Shown: positions 37,067 through 46,539 of the stretch, in pieces
Layout of the letters: each line of letters opens with the position of its first letter
Numbering within the stretch: the stretch's first letter is position 1
From: Hymenobacter properus
Lineage (GTDB): Bacteria > Bacteroidota > Bacteroidia > Cytophagales > Hymenobacteraceae
Assembly: GCF_015694735.1 (NCBI RefSeq)
Contig: NZ_JADQDP010000002.1
Span: forward strand, 744,001-808,000
Direction: 5' to 3'
Length of the DNA stretch: 64,000 nt
Translations under genes and position numbers: made by a program
The notes under the pieces: model-generated
Databases searched by the model: none
Told to the model about the DNA's origin: nothing
The model's input: only the letters and a program-made list of their open reading frames with translations

Positions 37067-40000
37067 ATGTCCGATACCACCATCCAAAGCACCCACACCA
37101 TCCAGCTCACGCTGAAACCCGGCCAGCACGACGGCGATGGCCAGCGCGTGGCCGAAGCCGCCGCCCGCCACCTTGGCCTCCGCACCGGCCGCGTGCGCAG
37201 CGCCGCTCTCTACACCGTGCGCTACCCGCTGAGCGAAACCCAGCTGCGCGACTTCGCCACCCGCTGCCTGGCCGACCCGGTGCTGCACGACGTACGCCTG
37301 AACGAGCTGACCGGCGCCGAGGGCTACGCCACCTACATCCTGGTGGCCCGCCGCCCCGGGGTGACCGACGACGAAGGCACTTCGGCCCAAAACGCCCTGG
37401 CCGACCTGCTGAACGAGCCGCTGGATGTGCATACCCAGCACATTTTCAGCAAGAAGCTCTACCTGCTCGAAAACGACCTGCCCGAAACCAACCTGCGCCG
37501 CATCGCGGAAGAGCTGCTCGGCAACAAGCTCATCAACTGGCTGGAAGTGGGCCGCGTGGCCGACGGCATCCGCGACTACACGCCGCGCCCCGGCGGTGGC
37601 GCCGAGGCCATCACCGAAGTCGTTTCGTTGACTGGTCTGAGCGACGCTGAGCTGTTGCAATTGTCGAAAGACAACATCTACGCGTTGAACCTGGAGGAAA
37701 TGCGCGCCGTGCGCGACTACTTCGCCGCTGCTGACACCCAGGCTGAGCGGAAAGCCGCGGGCTTGCCGGCCGACCCGACGGATTGCGAGCTGGAAATCAT
37801 TGCCCAGACCTGGTCGGAACACTGCAAGCACAAGGAATTCGCGGCCGTTATCAACTACAAAGACACCGAGACGGGCGAAGAAAAGCAGATTGACTCGCTC
37901 TTCAAGACCTACATCAAAAACGCCACTTCGGAAGTGGACCGCCAGCTGCGCGCCAACGGCAACGACTGGCTGATTAAGGTGTTTTCGGACAACGCCGGCG
38001 CGGTGCGCATCAACCCCGATTCGCTGTTCGTGTGGAAGGTGGAAACGCACAACTCGCCCTCGGCCATCGACCCCTACGGCGGGGCCATCACGGGCATACT
38101 GGGCAACAACCGCGACCCGTTGGCCACTGGCATCGGGGGCGCGCGGCTGCTGTTTAACACCAACGTGCTGTGCTTCGGCAACCCGGAGTTTGACGGGCAA
38201 CTGCTGACTGGGCAGCTGCACCCGCGTCGCATCCTAGAAGGGGTGCGCAAAGGCATTGAAGACGGCGGCAACAAGTCGGGCGTGCCAACGGTGAACGGCG
38301 CGATTGTGTTTGATGACCGGTACGCTGGCAAGCCGCTGGTGTATTGCGGCACCGGCGCGGTGATGCCCATGCAATTCGCGGGCCTAGACTCGTGGGAGAA
38401 GAAGATTGACGCCGGCGACCGCATCATCATGGCCGGTGGCCGTGTGGGCAAGGACGGCATCCACGGCGCCACGTTCTCGAGCATCGAGCTGGACGAAACG
38501 GCGCCCGCCACAGCCGTGCAAATCGGCTCGCCCATCACCCAGAAGCTGGCCATGGATTTCCTGCTGCTGGCGGCCCGTCGCGGCCTGCTGAAATGCAGTA
38601 CCGACAACGGCGCTGGAGGCCTCTCATCCTCCGTGGGCGAGTTGGCCGGCATCTCGGGCGGCGCGGTGGTGGAGCTGGAGCGCGTGCCGCTGAAGTACCC
38701 GGGCCTGCGGCCTTGGGAGATTTTCGTGAGCGAATCGCAGGAGCGGTTTACGCTGGTAGTCGAGCCCGGTAAAATGGCCGAATTGCTAGCACTGGGCCAG
38801 GAAATGGAAGTGGAGCTGACCGACATCGGCTTCTTCACCGCCGACGGTTTCCTGGACGTGCGCTTCGACGGCGCCCCGGTGGCCCGGCTGAACATGGAGT
38901 TTCTGCACGAGGGCGTGCCGCGCAAAACCCTAGAAGCGGAGTGGACCAAGCCTGCCACCGCCGAGCCGCAGATTCCCGCCGCAACTGACTACACCGAAAC
39001 GCTGGCCCAACTGCTGGGCTCGCTCAACATCTGCTCGCGTGAGTCCGTGATTCGCCAGTACGACCACGAGGTGAAGGGCCGCACCATCGTGAAGCCGCTG
39101 ATGGGCGCGACGGGTCAGGCGCCGCAGGATGCAGCCGTGGTGCGCTTCAATTTCGAGAGCTGGGAAGGCGTGGCCGTGAGCAACGGCATCCTGCCGCGCT
39201 ACGGCGATTTGGACGCTTACGATATGTCGGCCGGCTCGTTTGACGAGGCCGTTCGGCAGATTATTGCGGTAGGCGGCAAGCTGCCCAACCTGACGCCGGG
39301 CGACAACATTTTCTGGTCGGTGAACGACAACTTCTGCGTGCCCGATTCGGTGTACGACCCCGCCAGCAACCCCGACGGCAAGCAGAAACTGGCCAAGCTG
39401 GTGCGAATGTGCGAAGCACTGCGCGACGCCACGGCGGCCTACTGCATCCCGCTCACCAGCGGCAAGGACTCGATGAAAAACGACTTCAAGGCCGACGGCG
39501 TGAAGATTTCGGTGCCACCCACCGTGCTCTACTCCATGACGGCCAAGATGGAAGACGTGCGCCGCGCCATCACCTCCGACTTCAAGCAGGCTGACGACGT
39601 GGTGTATCTGCTTGGCGAAACCCACGACGAGCTGGGCGGCTCGGAGTTCTACGCCCTGCACGGGCAGCTGGGCGCCAATGTGCCGAAGGTTGACTTTGCC
39701 AAAGCCAAAGCCCTCTACACCCTTATCGGCCAAGCCAACGACCAGAACCTCATCCAGTCCTGCCACGACCTGAGCGACGGCGGCCTCGCCGTGGCGCTGG
39801 CCGAAACTACCTTCGGCTACGGCTACGGGGCCGAAATAGAGCTGCCCGCCACAGGCCTGCCGCTGGCTACGCAGCTGTTCTCGGAGTCGCACTCGCGCTT
39901 CGTGGCCACGGTGGCGCCCGAGGACGTGGTGGCGTTTGAGCAGCTGCTCGGCGAGCGCGCCACGCGCCTCGGCCGGGTGACGGCTGATAGCAAGCTGACT

Positions 40001-40132
40001 GTGCGCCACGCCGGCCAGACGGTTATTGCCGCTGACAGCGCTTCTCTGCGCACCGCCTGGACCAACGGGCCGGTTAATAATCTGCTGGGTGTGGTATCCA
40101 ATTACAACCTCAGCCACTCTAACTCGCTCTAA
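37067..40132 (+). CDS. purL: Phosphoribosylformylglycinamidine synthase, synthetase part (long-type PurL without glutaminase)
   Basis: 1021 residues. The N-terminal ~170 residues form a PurS-like domain (TIQLTLKPGQHDGDGQ, LYTVRYPLSE). A linker follows, then two AIRS-like halves; EHCKHKEF, KVETHNSPSAIDPYGGA and DNGAGGLSSSVGELA are hallmark motifs. The chain ends before any class I glutaminase domain, which is encoded by the next gene. Together, ~1330 residues, they equal the length of the single-chain E. coli-type enzyme. The enzyme makes FGAM from FGAR, ATP and glutamine (purine step 4). Confidence 0.95.
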   Translation: MSDTTIQSTHTIQLTLKPGQHDGDGQRVAEAAARHLGLRTGRVRSAALYTVRYPLSETQLRDFATRCLADPVLHDVRLNELTGAEGYATYILVARRPGVTDDEGTSAQNALADLLNEPLDVHTQHIFSKKLYLLENDLPETNLRRIAEELLGNKLINWLEVGRVADGIRDYTPRPGGGAEAITEVVSLTGLSDAELLQLSKDNIYALNLEEMRAVRDYFAAADTQAERKAAGLPADPTDCELEIIAQTWSEHCKHKEFAAVINYKDTETGEEKQIDSLFKTYIKNATSEVDRQLRANGNDWLIKVFSDNAGAVRINPDSLFVWKVETHNSPSAIDPYGGAITGILGNNRDPLATGIGGARLLFNTNVLCFGNPEFDGQLLTGQLHPRRILEGVRKGIEDGGNKSGVPTVNGAIVFDDRYAGKPLVYCGTGAVMPMQFAGLDSWEKKIDAGDRIIMAGGRVGKDGIHGATFSSIELDETAPATAVQIGSPITQKLAMDFLLLAARRGLLKCSTDNGAGGLSSSVGELAGISGGAVVELERVPLKYPGLRPWEIFVSESQERFTLVVEPGKMAELLALGQEMEVELTDIGFFTADGFLDVRFDGAPVARLNMEFLHEGVPRKTLEAEWTKPATAEPQIPAATDYTETLAQLLGSLNICSRESVIRQYDHEVKGRTIVKPLMGATGQAPQDAAVVRFNFESWEGVAVSNGILPRYGDLDAYDMSAGSFDEAVRQIIAVGGKLPNLTPGDNIFWSVNDNFCVPDSVYDPASNPDGKQKLAKLVRMCEALRDATAAYCIPLTSGKDSMKNDFKADGVKISVPPTVLYSMTAKMEDVRRAITSDFKQADDVVYLLGETHDELGGSEFYALHGQLGANVPKVDFAKAKALYTLIGQANDQNLIQSCHDLSDGGLAVALAETTFGYGYGAEIELPATGLPLATQLFSESHSRFVATVAPEDVVAFEQLLGERATRLGRVTADSKLTVRHAGQTVIAADSASLRTAWTNGPVNNLLGVVSNYNLSHSNSL

Positions 40133-40173
40133 AAGCACAAGACCCTTTTCCATTGGCCCAAAAGACTTTTGAA

Positions 40174-41091
40174 ATGGTACAAGACTCGGCTCAAGGAGCA
40201 CATAAAGTTCAATCGGAAGTACAAGCTGGCGCGGTGCGGGCGCTGGTGCTGACTGGTTTCGGCATCAACTGCGAGGAAGAATTTGCTGCTGCCTACCGTT
40301 TGGCTGGCGCAGAAGCTACCATCGTGCACTTCAACCAGGTGTTGCACGGGCAGGTGAGCATCCACGATTTCGACGTGCTGAACTTCCCCGGCGGCTTTTC
40401 CTTCGGCGACGACTTGGGCTCGGGTGTAGTGCTGGCCAACAAGTTGCGCTACCGCCAAACCAGTGCCGCCGGCCGCACCCTGCTCGACGACATCAAGCAA
40501 TTCATTGCCGACGGCAAGTTCGTGCTGGGCATCTGCAATGGCTTCCAAGTGCTGGTGAAGCTGGGCCTGCTGCCTAACCTGGGCGGCGACGTGACCCCCG
40601 AAGTGACGCTGACCCACAACGCCAGCGGCCGCTACGAAGACCGGTGGGTGACGCTCCGCGTGAACCCCGCCTCCCGCACGCCATTCCTCACCGGCATAGA
40701 TAAGCTGGAGGTGCCTGTGCGCCACGGCGAAGGCCGCTTGGTGGTGCCCGACGATGCCACCCGCGCTGCCATTGAGGCCGCCGGCCTCAACTGCCTCAGC
40801 TACATCGACGCCAATGGCGACGGCACCAGCGAGTACCCCCTCAACCCCAACGGCGCCGACCTGAACTGCGCCGGCCTCACCGACCCCACGGGCCAGGTGT
40901 TCGGCCTCATGCCGCACCCCGAGGCCTTCCTGGCCGCCTACAACCACCCCGACTGGGCCCGTCGCCGCCGCCAGAACCCCGGCGCTAGCGAAGAAGGGGA
41001 GGGGCTGCAGATTTTTAAGAATATCGTGGCCCACATCGCCGAAAAGCACACCACCAAGGCAGCCACTGTGCAACTCGCCAACCAAAACTAG
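40174..41091 (+). CDS. purQ: FGAM synthase glutaminase subunit
   Basis: About 305 residues. Class I amidotransferase with nucleophile Cys in LGICNGFQVL and the His-Glu pair in GLMPHPEAFL. The start ALVLTGFGINCEEEFAAAYR matches the C-terminal domain of long PurL rather than short PurQ of ~225 residues. It releases ammonia from glutamine for PurL. It begins 41 nt after purL. ATG 40174 is preferred; an in-frame TTG at 40153 is an alternative start. Confidence 0.94.
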   Translation: MVQDSAQGAHKVQSEVQAGAVRALVLTGFGINCEEEFAAAYRLAGAEATIVHFNQVLHGQVSIHDFDVLNFPGGFSFGDDLGSGVVLANKLRYRQTSAAGRTLLDDIKQFIADGKFVLGICNGFQVLVKLGLLPNLGGDVTPEVTLTHNASGRYEDRWVTLRVNPASRTPFLTGIDKLEVPVRHGEGRLVVPDDATRAAIEAAGLNCLSYIDANGDGTSEYPLNPNGADLNCAGLTDPTGQVFGLMPHPEAFLAAYNHPDWARRRRQNPGASEEGEGLQIFKNIVAHIAEKHTTKAATVQLANQN

Positions 41092-41110
41092 GCTCCCAGA
41101 AACGCAGTTA

Positions 41111-42523
41111 ATGAACACCCTCACCCACTTCGCTTCTCCCCAACTCCCCCTGCTGCACCGCGGCAAAGTGCGCGACAGCCTGCGCGCGCCCAGCGGCGAC
41201 CGCCTCATCATTGTGACGGACCGCCTCTCGGCGTTCGACAGCGTGCTGGAAACGGCCATCCCGCACAAAGGCGCGGTGCTGAACGGCTTGGCGAACTTCT
41301 GGTTTGATAAGACCTCGCACATCATCCCCAACCACGTTATCAAGCTCGTGGATGCCAACGCCATGCTGGTGAAGGAAGCCCAGCCCATCAAGGTGGAAAT
41401 GGTGGTGCGCCAGTACCTGACGGGCTCGATGTGGCGCGGCTACCAGGCCGGCCAGCGGACGTTTTCCGGCGTGACGGTGCCGGACGGGATGACCAAGAAC
41501 CAAGCCTTCCCGCAGGCCATCGTGACGCCGACGACCAAAGAGGAATCGGACCGCGAAATCACGCCCGAAAACCTGGTGAGTGAAGGCTGGGTGACCAAGG
41601 AATTGTACGACCAGATGGCCGTGAAGGCCCAAATGCTGTTTGCCGTGGGTTCGCGTCTGCTGGCCGAGAAGGGCATCATTCTGGTGGACACCAAGTATGA
41701 GTTCGGCTTGCTGAATGGCCAGCTGATTCTCATCGACGAGATGCACACGCCCGATTCTTCCCGCTTCTGGAGCACCGAGGATTACGCCCGGAACCCCGAA
41801 ACGGCCGAGCAAATGGACAAGGAGTATGTGCGCCAGTGGCTCATCGCCAACAAAAAGGACGGCCAGTACCCCCGTGCCCTCACTCCGGAAGTAACGCAGG
41901 AAGCCAGCCGCCGCTACCTCGACATCTACGAGCGCATCGTGGGCGAGCCCCTGCCCACGGCCGAAACCGGCGCCGCCTACGCACCCCACACCGGCCGCCA
42001 GGACGCCCGCGCCCGCATGCAGGCCAACCTCGTGCAGGCCGGCCTGATTAAGGACGCCTGGGTGAGCATCGTGCTGGACGCGCCGGAGCACAAGGCGCAC
42101 GGCGAGCAAATCCGCCAGCAGCTGGCGGGCTACGACGTGTTCACGCAACTGCGCGTGGCCTCGGCCCAGCAAAACGGCGAAACCATTGCCGGCCTGGCCG
42201 AAACCTGGAACAACAGCATCGAGCCTGGCGTCGTCATCGCCGCGGCTGGCAACGGCCTCGGTGCCGCGCTGGCGGCCAACGTGAACGTGCCCGTGATTTC
42301 GTGCCCACCCTACCAGGACTACACCGAGCTGGCCCTAGGCCTCAACTCGGCGGCGGTACTGCCCTCTGGCACGCCTAGCCTCACAGCGGTGCGCCCCGAT
42401 AACGCCGCCCAGGGAGCACTGCGAGCACTGAATCTGCCCCGCCTGCGCGAGCGCCTGGGCCAAGACATGCAAGCCACCAAAGCCAAGCTGCGCGCAGCTG
42501 ACGAAGAGTTTAAAGCCCTGTAA
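41111..42523 (+). CDS. purC: SAICAR synthetase fused to a PurE/AIRC-like domain
   Basis: 470 residues. Residues 1-~310 are SAICAR synthetase (LLHRGKVRDSL, LSAFDSVL, RQYLTGSMWRGY, LIDEMHTPDSSRFW). Residues ~325-470 resemble AIR carboxylase, with VPVISCPPYQDY and LNSAAVLPSG, closest in pattern to the animal PAICS layout. However, the GSxSD motif reads VLDAPEHK, SAHxGP reads SAQQNGE, and AGRSNGLG is shortened to AGNGLG. The synthetase half should be active in purine step 8. The second half may be degenerate or regulatory. Confidence 0.9.
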   Translation: MNTLTHFASPQLPLLHRGKVRDSLRAPSGDRLIIVTDRLSAFDSVLETAIPHKGAVLNGLANFWFDKTSHIIPNHVIKLVDANAMLVKEAQPIKVEMVVRQYLTGSMWRGYQAGQRTFSGVTVPDGMTKNQAFPQAIVTPTTKEESDREITPENLVSEGWVTKELYDQMAVKAQMLFAVGSRLLAEKGIILVDTKYEFGLLNGQLILIDEMHTPDSSRFWSTEDYARNPETAEQMDKEYVRQWLIANKKDGQYPRALTPEVTQEASRRYLDIYERIVGEPLPTAETGAAYAPHTGRQDARARMQANLVQAGLIKDAWVSIVLDAPEHKAHGEQIRQQLAGYDVFTQLRVASAQQNGETIAGLAETWNNSIEPGVVIAAAGNGLGAALAANVNVPVISCPPYQDYTELALGLNSAAVLPSGTPSLTAVRPDNAAQGALRALNLPRLRERLGQDMQATKAKLRAADEEFKAL

Positions 42524-42533
42524 TTAAAACCTG

Positions 42534-42917
42534 ATGGAAGCTGCCGCGTCCAAGCAACTTGTTGAAGCTTACATCGAAGCGTACAACCGCTTTGATGTGG
42601 CTGGCATGCTCGCGCCCTTGCATGAGGACGTGGTGTTTCGCAACATTTCCAACGGCGAGGTAAACCTGACCACGACGGGCAAAGCGGCGTTTCGGCAGCA
42701 GGCCGAGCGGGCCACGCATTATTTCTCTAAGCGGGAGCAACGAGCTACCGATTGGCAGGTCAATGGCCCGCGCGTTGAAGTTGCCATTGACTACTCGGCG
42801 GTGGCCGCTATTGAATTTCCCAGCGGCCTGAAACCGGGCGACGCTTTGCAGCTGCAGGGCCAGTCCGTTTTTGAGATTGAAAACGGCCAGATTATTTCCA
42901 TCGAAGACATCAGCTAG
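42534..42917 (+). CDS. SnoaL/NTF2-like protein inside the purine block
   Basis: 127 residues of an NTF2-like cone fold: the N-terminal helix LVEAYIEAYNRFDVAGMLA, then LHEDVVFRNIS, VEVAIDYSAVAAIEF and VFEIENGQIISIED strands. The family includes small-molecule isomerases, dehydratases and many unassigned proteins. It begins 10 nt after the purC fusion and ends 27 nt before purD, so it is very probably cotranscribed. No purine step requires it, so its role is unknown. Confidence 0.85.
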   Translation: MEAAASKQLVEAYIEAYNRFDVAGMLAPLHEDVVFRNISNGEVNLTTTGKAAFRQQAERATHYFSKREQRATDWQVNGPRVEVAIDYSAVAAIEFPSGLKPGDALQLQGQSVFEIENGQIISIEDIS

Positions 42918-42944
42918 CCTTCGCCAGCCTAAGCCTTTATTCCC

Positions 42945-44234
42945 TTGACTGACTCCAAAACCCTTCTCCTCCTCGGTTCCGGCGCGCGCGAGCACGCCCT
43001 GGCCGAAAAGCTGACCCGCGACGGGGCCACGGTGCACGTGCTGCCCGGCAACGCCGGCATCCCCAACAGCCACCCCGAGGTGAACCCGCTGGACTTTGAG
43101 GCTGTGCGCGCCTTCGCGCAAACCCACAATTCCAAGCTGATTGTGGTGGGGCCCGAGGCACCGCTGGCGGCTGGTATCACCGACTTTTTCGCTGGTTCTG
43201 ATATCCAGGTGTTCGGCCCGACCCGCTCGGCGGCGCGGCTGGAAAGCTCGAAGGTGTGGAGCAAGGAATTCATGCGCCGCCACGGCGTGGCTACCGCGCA
43301 GGCGTGGCCGTTTCGGAGCGACAACATCGCAGCGGCCCGCGCCAAGGCGGCCGAGCTGGGCGGGCATGTGGTGGTGAAGTACGACGGCCTAGCCGCCGGC
43401 AAGGGCGTGTACGTGTGCTCGTCGCCGGAAGAAGCCGAGGCGGCTTTTGATGATTTGCAAACGAGCTATTCGGGCTGGTTTTCCTTCCTGCTTGAAGAGA
43501 AGCTGACCGGCCCCGAAATCAGCATCATCGGCCTCACTGATGGGCACGTTATCCGCCTGCTGGCTACCTCGCAGGACCACAAACAGCTGCTGGCCGGCGA
43601 CCAGGGCCCCAACACCGGCGGCATGGGCGCCTACTGCCCCGTGCCCTTCGCCGATGCCAACGTGCTGGCCGCTATCCGCCGCGACATCGTGGACCCCACC
43701 CTGCGCGGCCTGCAAAACGAGCAGTTCGAGTTCCGGGGCTTCCTGTATTTCGGCATCATGCTCACGCCCACTGGCCCCAAGCTGCTGGAATACAACGTGC
43801 GCCTCGGCGACCCCGAAGCCGAAGTACTGCTGCCCGCCCTGGATAGCAGCCTACTCACGCTCATCGAAGCCACTTTGGATGGCACCCTTGCCAAACAAGG
43901 CGTGCAGCAGCGGCCCGGCGCCTTTGTGGGCGTGGTGCTGGCCTCGGGCGGCTACCCAGCCGCGGGATTCCCCACCGGCTTTCCCATCTCCGGCCTCGAC
44001 AACCTGCCGAACGGTGTGCGCGCCTACCACGGCGCCACCAAACGCAACGACGCCGGGGAGCTAGTGACAAACGGTGGCCGCGTTCTGGTGCTCTCGGCCC
44101 ACGGCCACGACCTGGAAGAAGCCACCGCCCGCGCTTACGAGGCCTGCGCCCGCGTCACCTTCGAAGGCGCCTACTTCCGCCCCGACATTGCCCAGCGCCC
44201 CGCGCCGGTACTCACCACCGAAGTCGTAAATTGA
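42945..44234 (+). CDS. purD: Phosphoribosylamine-glycine ligase
   Basis: 429 residues. The N-terminus TLLLLGSGAREHALAEKL is the standard GARS start, which fixes a TTG start codon at 42945; no ATG lies near. The ATP-grasp domain shows VVKYDGLAAGKGVYVC and GDQGPNTGGMGAYCPVPF, and NVRLGDPEAEVLLP near 280-300 binds metal. It makes GAR from phosphoribosylamine and glycine (step 2). Its TGA overlaps a possible TTG start of purN. Confidence 0.95.
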   Translation: MTDSKTLLLLGSGAREHALAEKLTRDGATVHVLPGNAGIPNSHPEVNPLDFEAVRAFAQTHNSKLIVVGPEAPLAAGITDFFAGSDIQVFGPTRSAARLESSKVWSKEFMRRHGVATAQAWPFRSDNIAAARAKAAELGGHVVVKYDGLAAGKGVYVCSSPEEAEAAFDDLQTSYSGWFSFLLEEKLTGPEISIIGLTDGHVIRLLATSQDHKQLLAGDQGPNTGGMGAYCPVPFADANVLAAIRRDIVDPTLRGLQNEQFEFRGFLYFGIMLTPTGPKLLEYNVRLGDPEAEVLLPALDSSLLTLIEATLDGTLAKQGVQQRPGAFVGVVLASGGYPAAGFPTGFPISGLDNLPNGVRAYHGATKRNDAGELVTNGGRVLVLSAHGHDLEEATARAYEACARVTFEGAYFRPDIAQRPAPVLTTEVVN

Positions 44235-44257
44235 GACCCGAAGCCCAACTGAAACTC

Positions 44258-44947
44258 ATGAAGCTCCTCGCCTCATTTGAGCAATTGAAGCAGTCCGCTT
44301 TCTCCTTCGGGGAAGAGCAGGAGGGGGGGAAGGCGCGCCTGGCCATTCTGCTGTCCGGCCGGGGCTCCAACATGCTGGCCTTGCTTGAAGCCACCAAAAC
44401 CGGCGTGCTGAAAGACTTGGCCGAAGTAGTGGTGGTGTTCAGCAACAAGCCCGACGCGCCCGGCCTGGCCTTTGCGGCTGAGCGGGGCTGCCCCGTGGCC
44501 GCGCTGCCCAGCCAGGGCCGCAAGCGCGAAGCCTTCGACGCCGAGGCCGCCGCGCTGCTCCAGCGGTATCAGCCCGATTTGGTGGTGCTGGCGGGCTACA
44601 TGCGCATTCTGTCGCCGGCGTTTATTCAGCCGTTTGCGGGGCGCATCCTCAATATTCATCCGGCCGACACCCAGCAGCACCAAGGTTTGCACGCCTACGA
44701 GTGGGCCTTTGAAAACCACTTGCCCGAAACCAAAATCACCGTGCACCTGGTTGACGAAGGCCTCGATACCGGTCCCATCCTGGCCCAGCAAACCGTGGAC
44801 TTGCGCGGGGCCGATACCCTGGAAGAAGTAGAGCGCCGCGGCTTGGCCGTGGAGCATTACTTATACGCGGAAACGCTGGCCGAACTGATTAAAGGCAACC
44901 AAACCGTCATGTCGAGCGCAGGCGAGGCATCTCGCGTGCCGAAGTAA
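44258..44947 (+). CDS. purN: Phosphoribosylglycinamide formyltransferase with a repeat-encoded tail
   Basis: About 229 residues from ATG 44258; a TTG at 44231 overlapping the purD stop is an alternative. LAILLSGRGSNMLALLEA binds the phosphoribosyl group; the catalytic Asn-His-Asp are in ILNIHPAD and HLVDEGLDTGPIL. It formylates GAR with 10-formyl-THF (step 3). The last ~14 residues (TVMSSAGEASRVPK) and the stop codon are read from the left arm of a family-B palindromic repeat, so the native C-terminus was replaced or extended. Confidence 0.93.
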   Translation: MKLLASFEQLKQSAFSFGEEQEGGKARLAILLSGRGSNMLALLEATKTGVLKDLAEVVVVFSNKPDAPGLAFAAERGCPVAALPSQGRKREAFDAEAAALLQRYQPDLVVLAGYMRILSPAFIQPFAGRILNIHPADTQQHQGLHAYEWAFENHLPETKITVHLVDEGLDTGPILAQQTVDLRGADTLEEVERRGLAVEHYLYAETLAELIKGNQTVMSSAGEASRVPK

Positions 44948-44991
44948 TTAGTTGTCCGCAGCGAGATGCCTCGGCTGCGCTCGACATGACG
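44905..44991. repeat. Palindromic repeat, family B (copy 5), overlapping the purN 3' end
   Basis: The 31-bp arms 44905-44935 and 44961-44991 (cgtcatgtcgagcgcaggcg.. and complement) have one mismatch. The variant bases gtcgagc/gctcgac differ from other copies but remain paired. The left arm is translated as the end of purN. Confidence 0.92.
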
Positions 44992-45023
44992 TTCTTAATT
45001 GACTAGCAACAACCCCATTTGAT

Positions 45024-46526
45024 ATGTGCGGAATAGTAGGTTTTCACGGTCCCGATGACGTAGTGGCCGACATGGTGGTGGGCCTCACGGCTCTGCAGCA
45101 CCGCGGGCAAGACGCGGCCGGCATTGCCACCTTTGATGGCACGTCGTTTCACCTGCACAAGGGGCAGGGCCTGGTAAACGACGTGTTCAAAAAGAAACAC
45201 GTGAAAAAGCTGAAGGGTACCAGCGGCATCGGCCACGTGCGCTACACCACCCAGGGCGCCAACGACTCCAACCTGGCCCAGCCCTTCACCACCAGCTACC
45301 CCTTCGGGCTTGCCATGGTGCACAACGGCAACGTCATCAACTTCCGCGACGTGGCCAAGCGCTTGCACGACCAGTACCACGTGCTGCCCAAAACCACCAA
45401 CGACCTGGAGCTCATCATGTACACCTTCGCCTCGGAGCTGCGCGTGAAAGACCTCGACCACCTCTCGGTGGTGGACATTTTCGATGCCGTAGAAACCACG
45501 CAGGAGCTGGTGAAGGGCGCCTATGCCACCATCACCCTCATTGCCGGGCACGGCCTGCTGGCCTTCACCGACCCGCTGGCCATCCGGCCGCTGGTGCTGG
45601 GCCGCCGCGACACGCCCGCCGGCCCGGTGTACGCCTTCGCCTCGGAAAGCACCTGCTTCGATTTCCTCGGGTTTGATTTTGTGGAGAATGTGGGCCCGGG
45701 CCAGGCCATCCTCATTGACAACGACTACCAGGTTCACCGCAAGAACCCCTACGAGCTGCCCAAAAACTTCTGCGTATTCGAGCAGATTTACTTCGCCCGC
45801 GAAGACTCTGTGATTCACGGCCGCCTGGTGGCGCGGGAGCGGGTGCGCCTGGGCAAGCGCCTGGCCCGCAAGGTGGCCGACGCCGGCCTGCGCCCCGACA
45901 TGGTGATTGACGTGCCCAGCTCGGGCTACTTCTCCGCCTCCGGGCTGGCCGAGGCCATTGGCGTGCCCTACCGCCGCGCGCTGGTGAAAAACAACCACAT
46001 GGGCCGCTCCTTCATCGTGGCCACCCAGGCCGGGCGCGAAGACGTGGTGAAGAAGAAGCTGAACCCCATCCGCGAGTTCGTGGAAGGCAAGAAGATTGCC
46101 GTGGTGGACGACAGCATCGTGCGGGGCACCACCTCGCGCCGCATCGTGCGACTGCTGCGCGAGGCCGGGGCCACGGAGGTGTACTTCATTTCGAGCGCGC
46201 CGCCCATCGTGTCGCCCTGCATCTACGGCATCGACATGGCCATGAGCACCGAGCTAATAGCGGCCAACTATACCGAGGACGAAATCTGCCGCTACATCGA
46301 GGCTGACCGGGTAATTTATCAGGATTTGGAGGATTTGCAGGAGCTGTTTTCCGAGGAAAAGGGCCACGGCGGCAACTGCTTCGCCTGCTTCTCGGGCAAG
46401 TACCCCACCGGCGACGTGACCCACTACCTGCGCCACATCCAGGAGGAGCGCGCCAGCCACCGCAGCGGCAAGGAAAAGAAAAGCCAGTCGGTGAGCGCCA
46501 AGGCGCCCGCGCCGACTGAGCATTAA
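45024..46526 (+). CDS. purF: Amidophosphoribosyltransferase
   Basis: 500 residues. Cys2 (MCGIVGFHG) is the glutaminase nucleophile with no propeptide. The N-terminal Ntn glutaminase (LQHRGQDAAGI, GIGHVRYTTQG) is followed by a phosphoribosyltransferase domain with PRPP loop VVDDSIVRGTTSRR. Cysteines in SPCIYGIDM and NCFACFSGKYP sit where some PurF enzymes carry an Fe-S cluster. It commits PRPP to purine synthesis (step 1) and is usually feedback-inhibited. The Ser/Lys-rich tail (~475-500) is non-conserved. Confidence 0.95.
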   Translation: MCGIVGFHGPDDVVADMVVGLTALQHRGQDAAGIATFDGTSFHLHKGQGLVNDVFKKKHVKKLKGTSGIGHVRYTTQGANDSNLAQPFTTSYPFGLAMVHNGNVINFRDVAKRLHDQYHVLPKTTNDLELIMYTFASELRVKDLDHLSVVDIFDAVETTQELVKGAYATITLIAGHGLLAFTDPLAIRPLVLGRRDTPAGPVYAFASESTCFDFLGFDFVENVGPGQAILIDNDYQVHRKNPYELPKNFCVFEQIYFAREDSVIHGRLVARERVRLGKRLARKVADAGLRPDMVIDVPSSGYFSASGLAEAIGVPYRRALVKNNHMGRSFIVATQAGREDVVKKKLNPIREFVEGKKIAVVDDSIVRGTTSRRIVRLLREAGATEVYFISSAPPIVSPCIYGIDMAMSTELIAANYTEDEICRYIEADRVIYQDLEDLQELFSEEKGHGGNCFACFSGKYPTGDVTHYLRHIQEERASHRSGKEKKSQSVSAKAPAPTEH

Positions 46527-46539
46527 AGTACAACAAACC

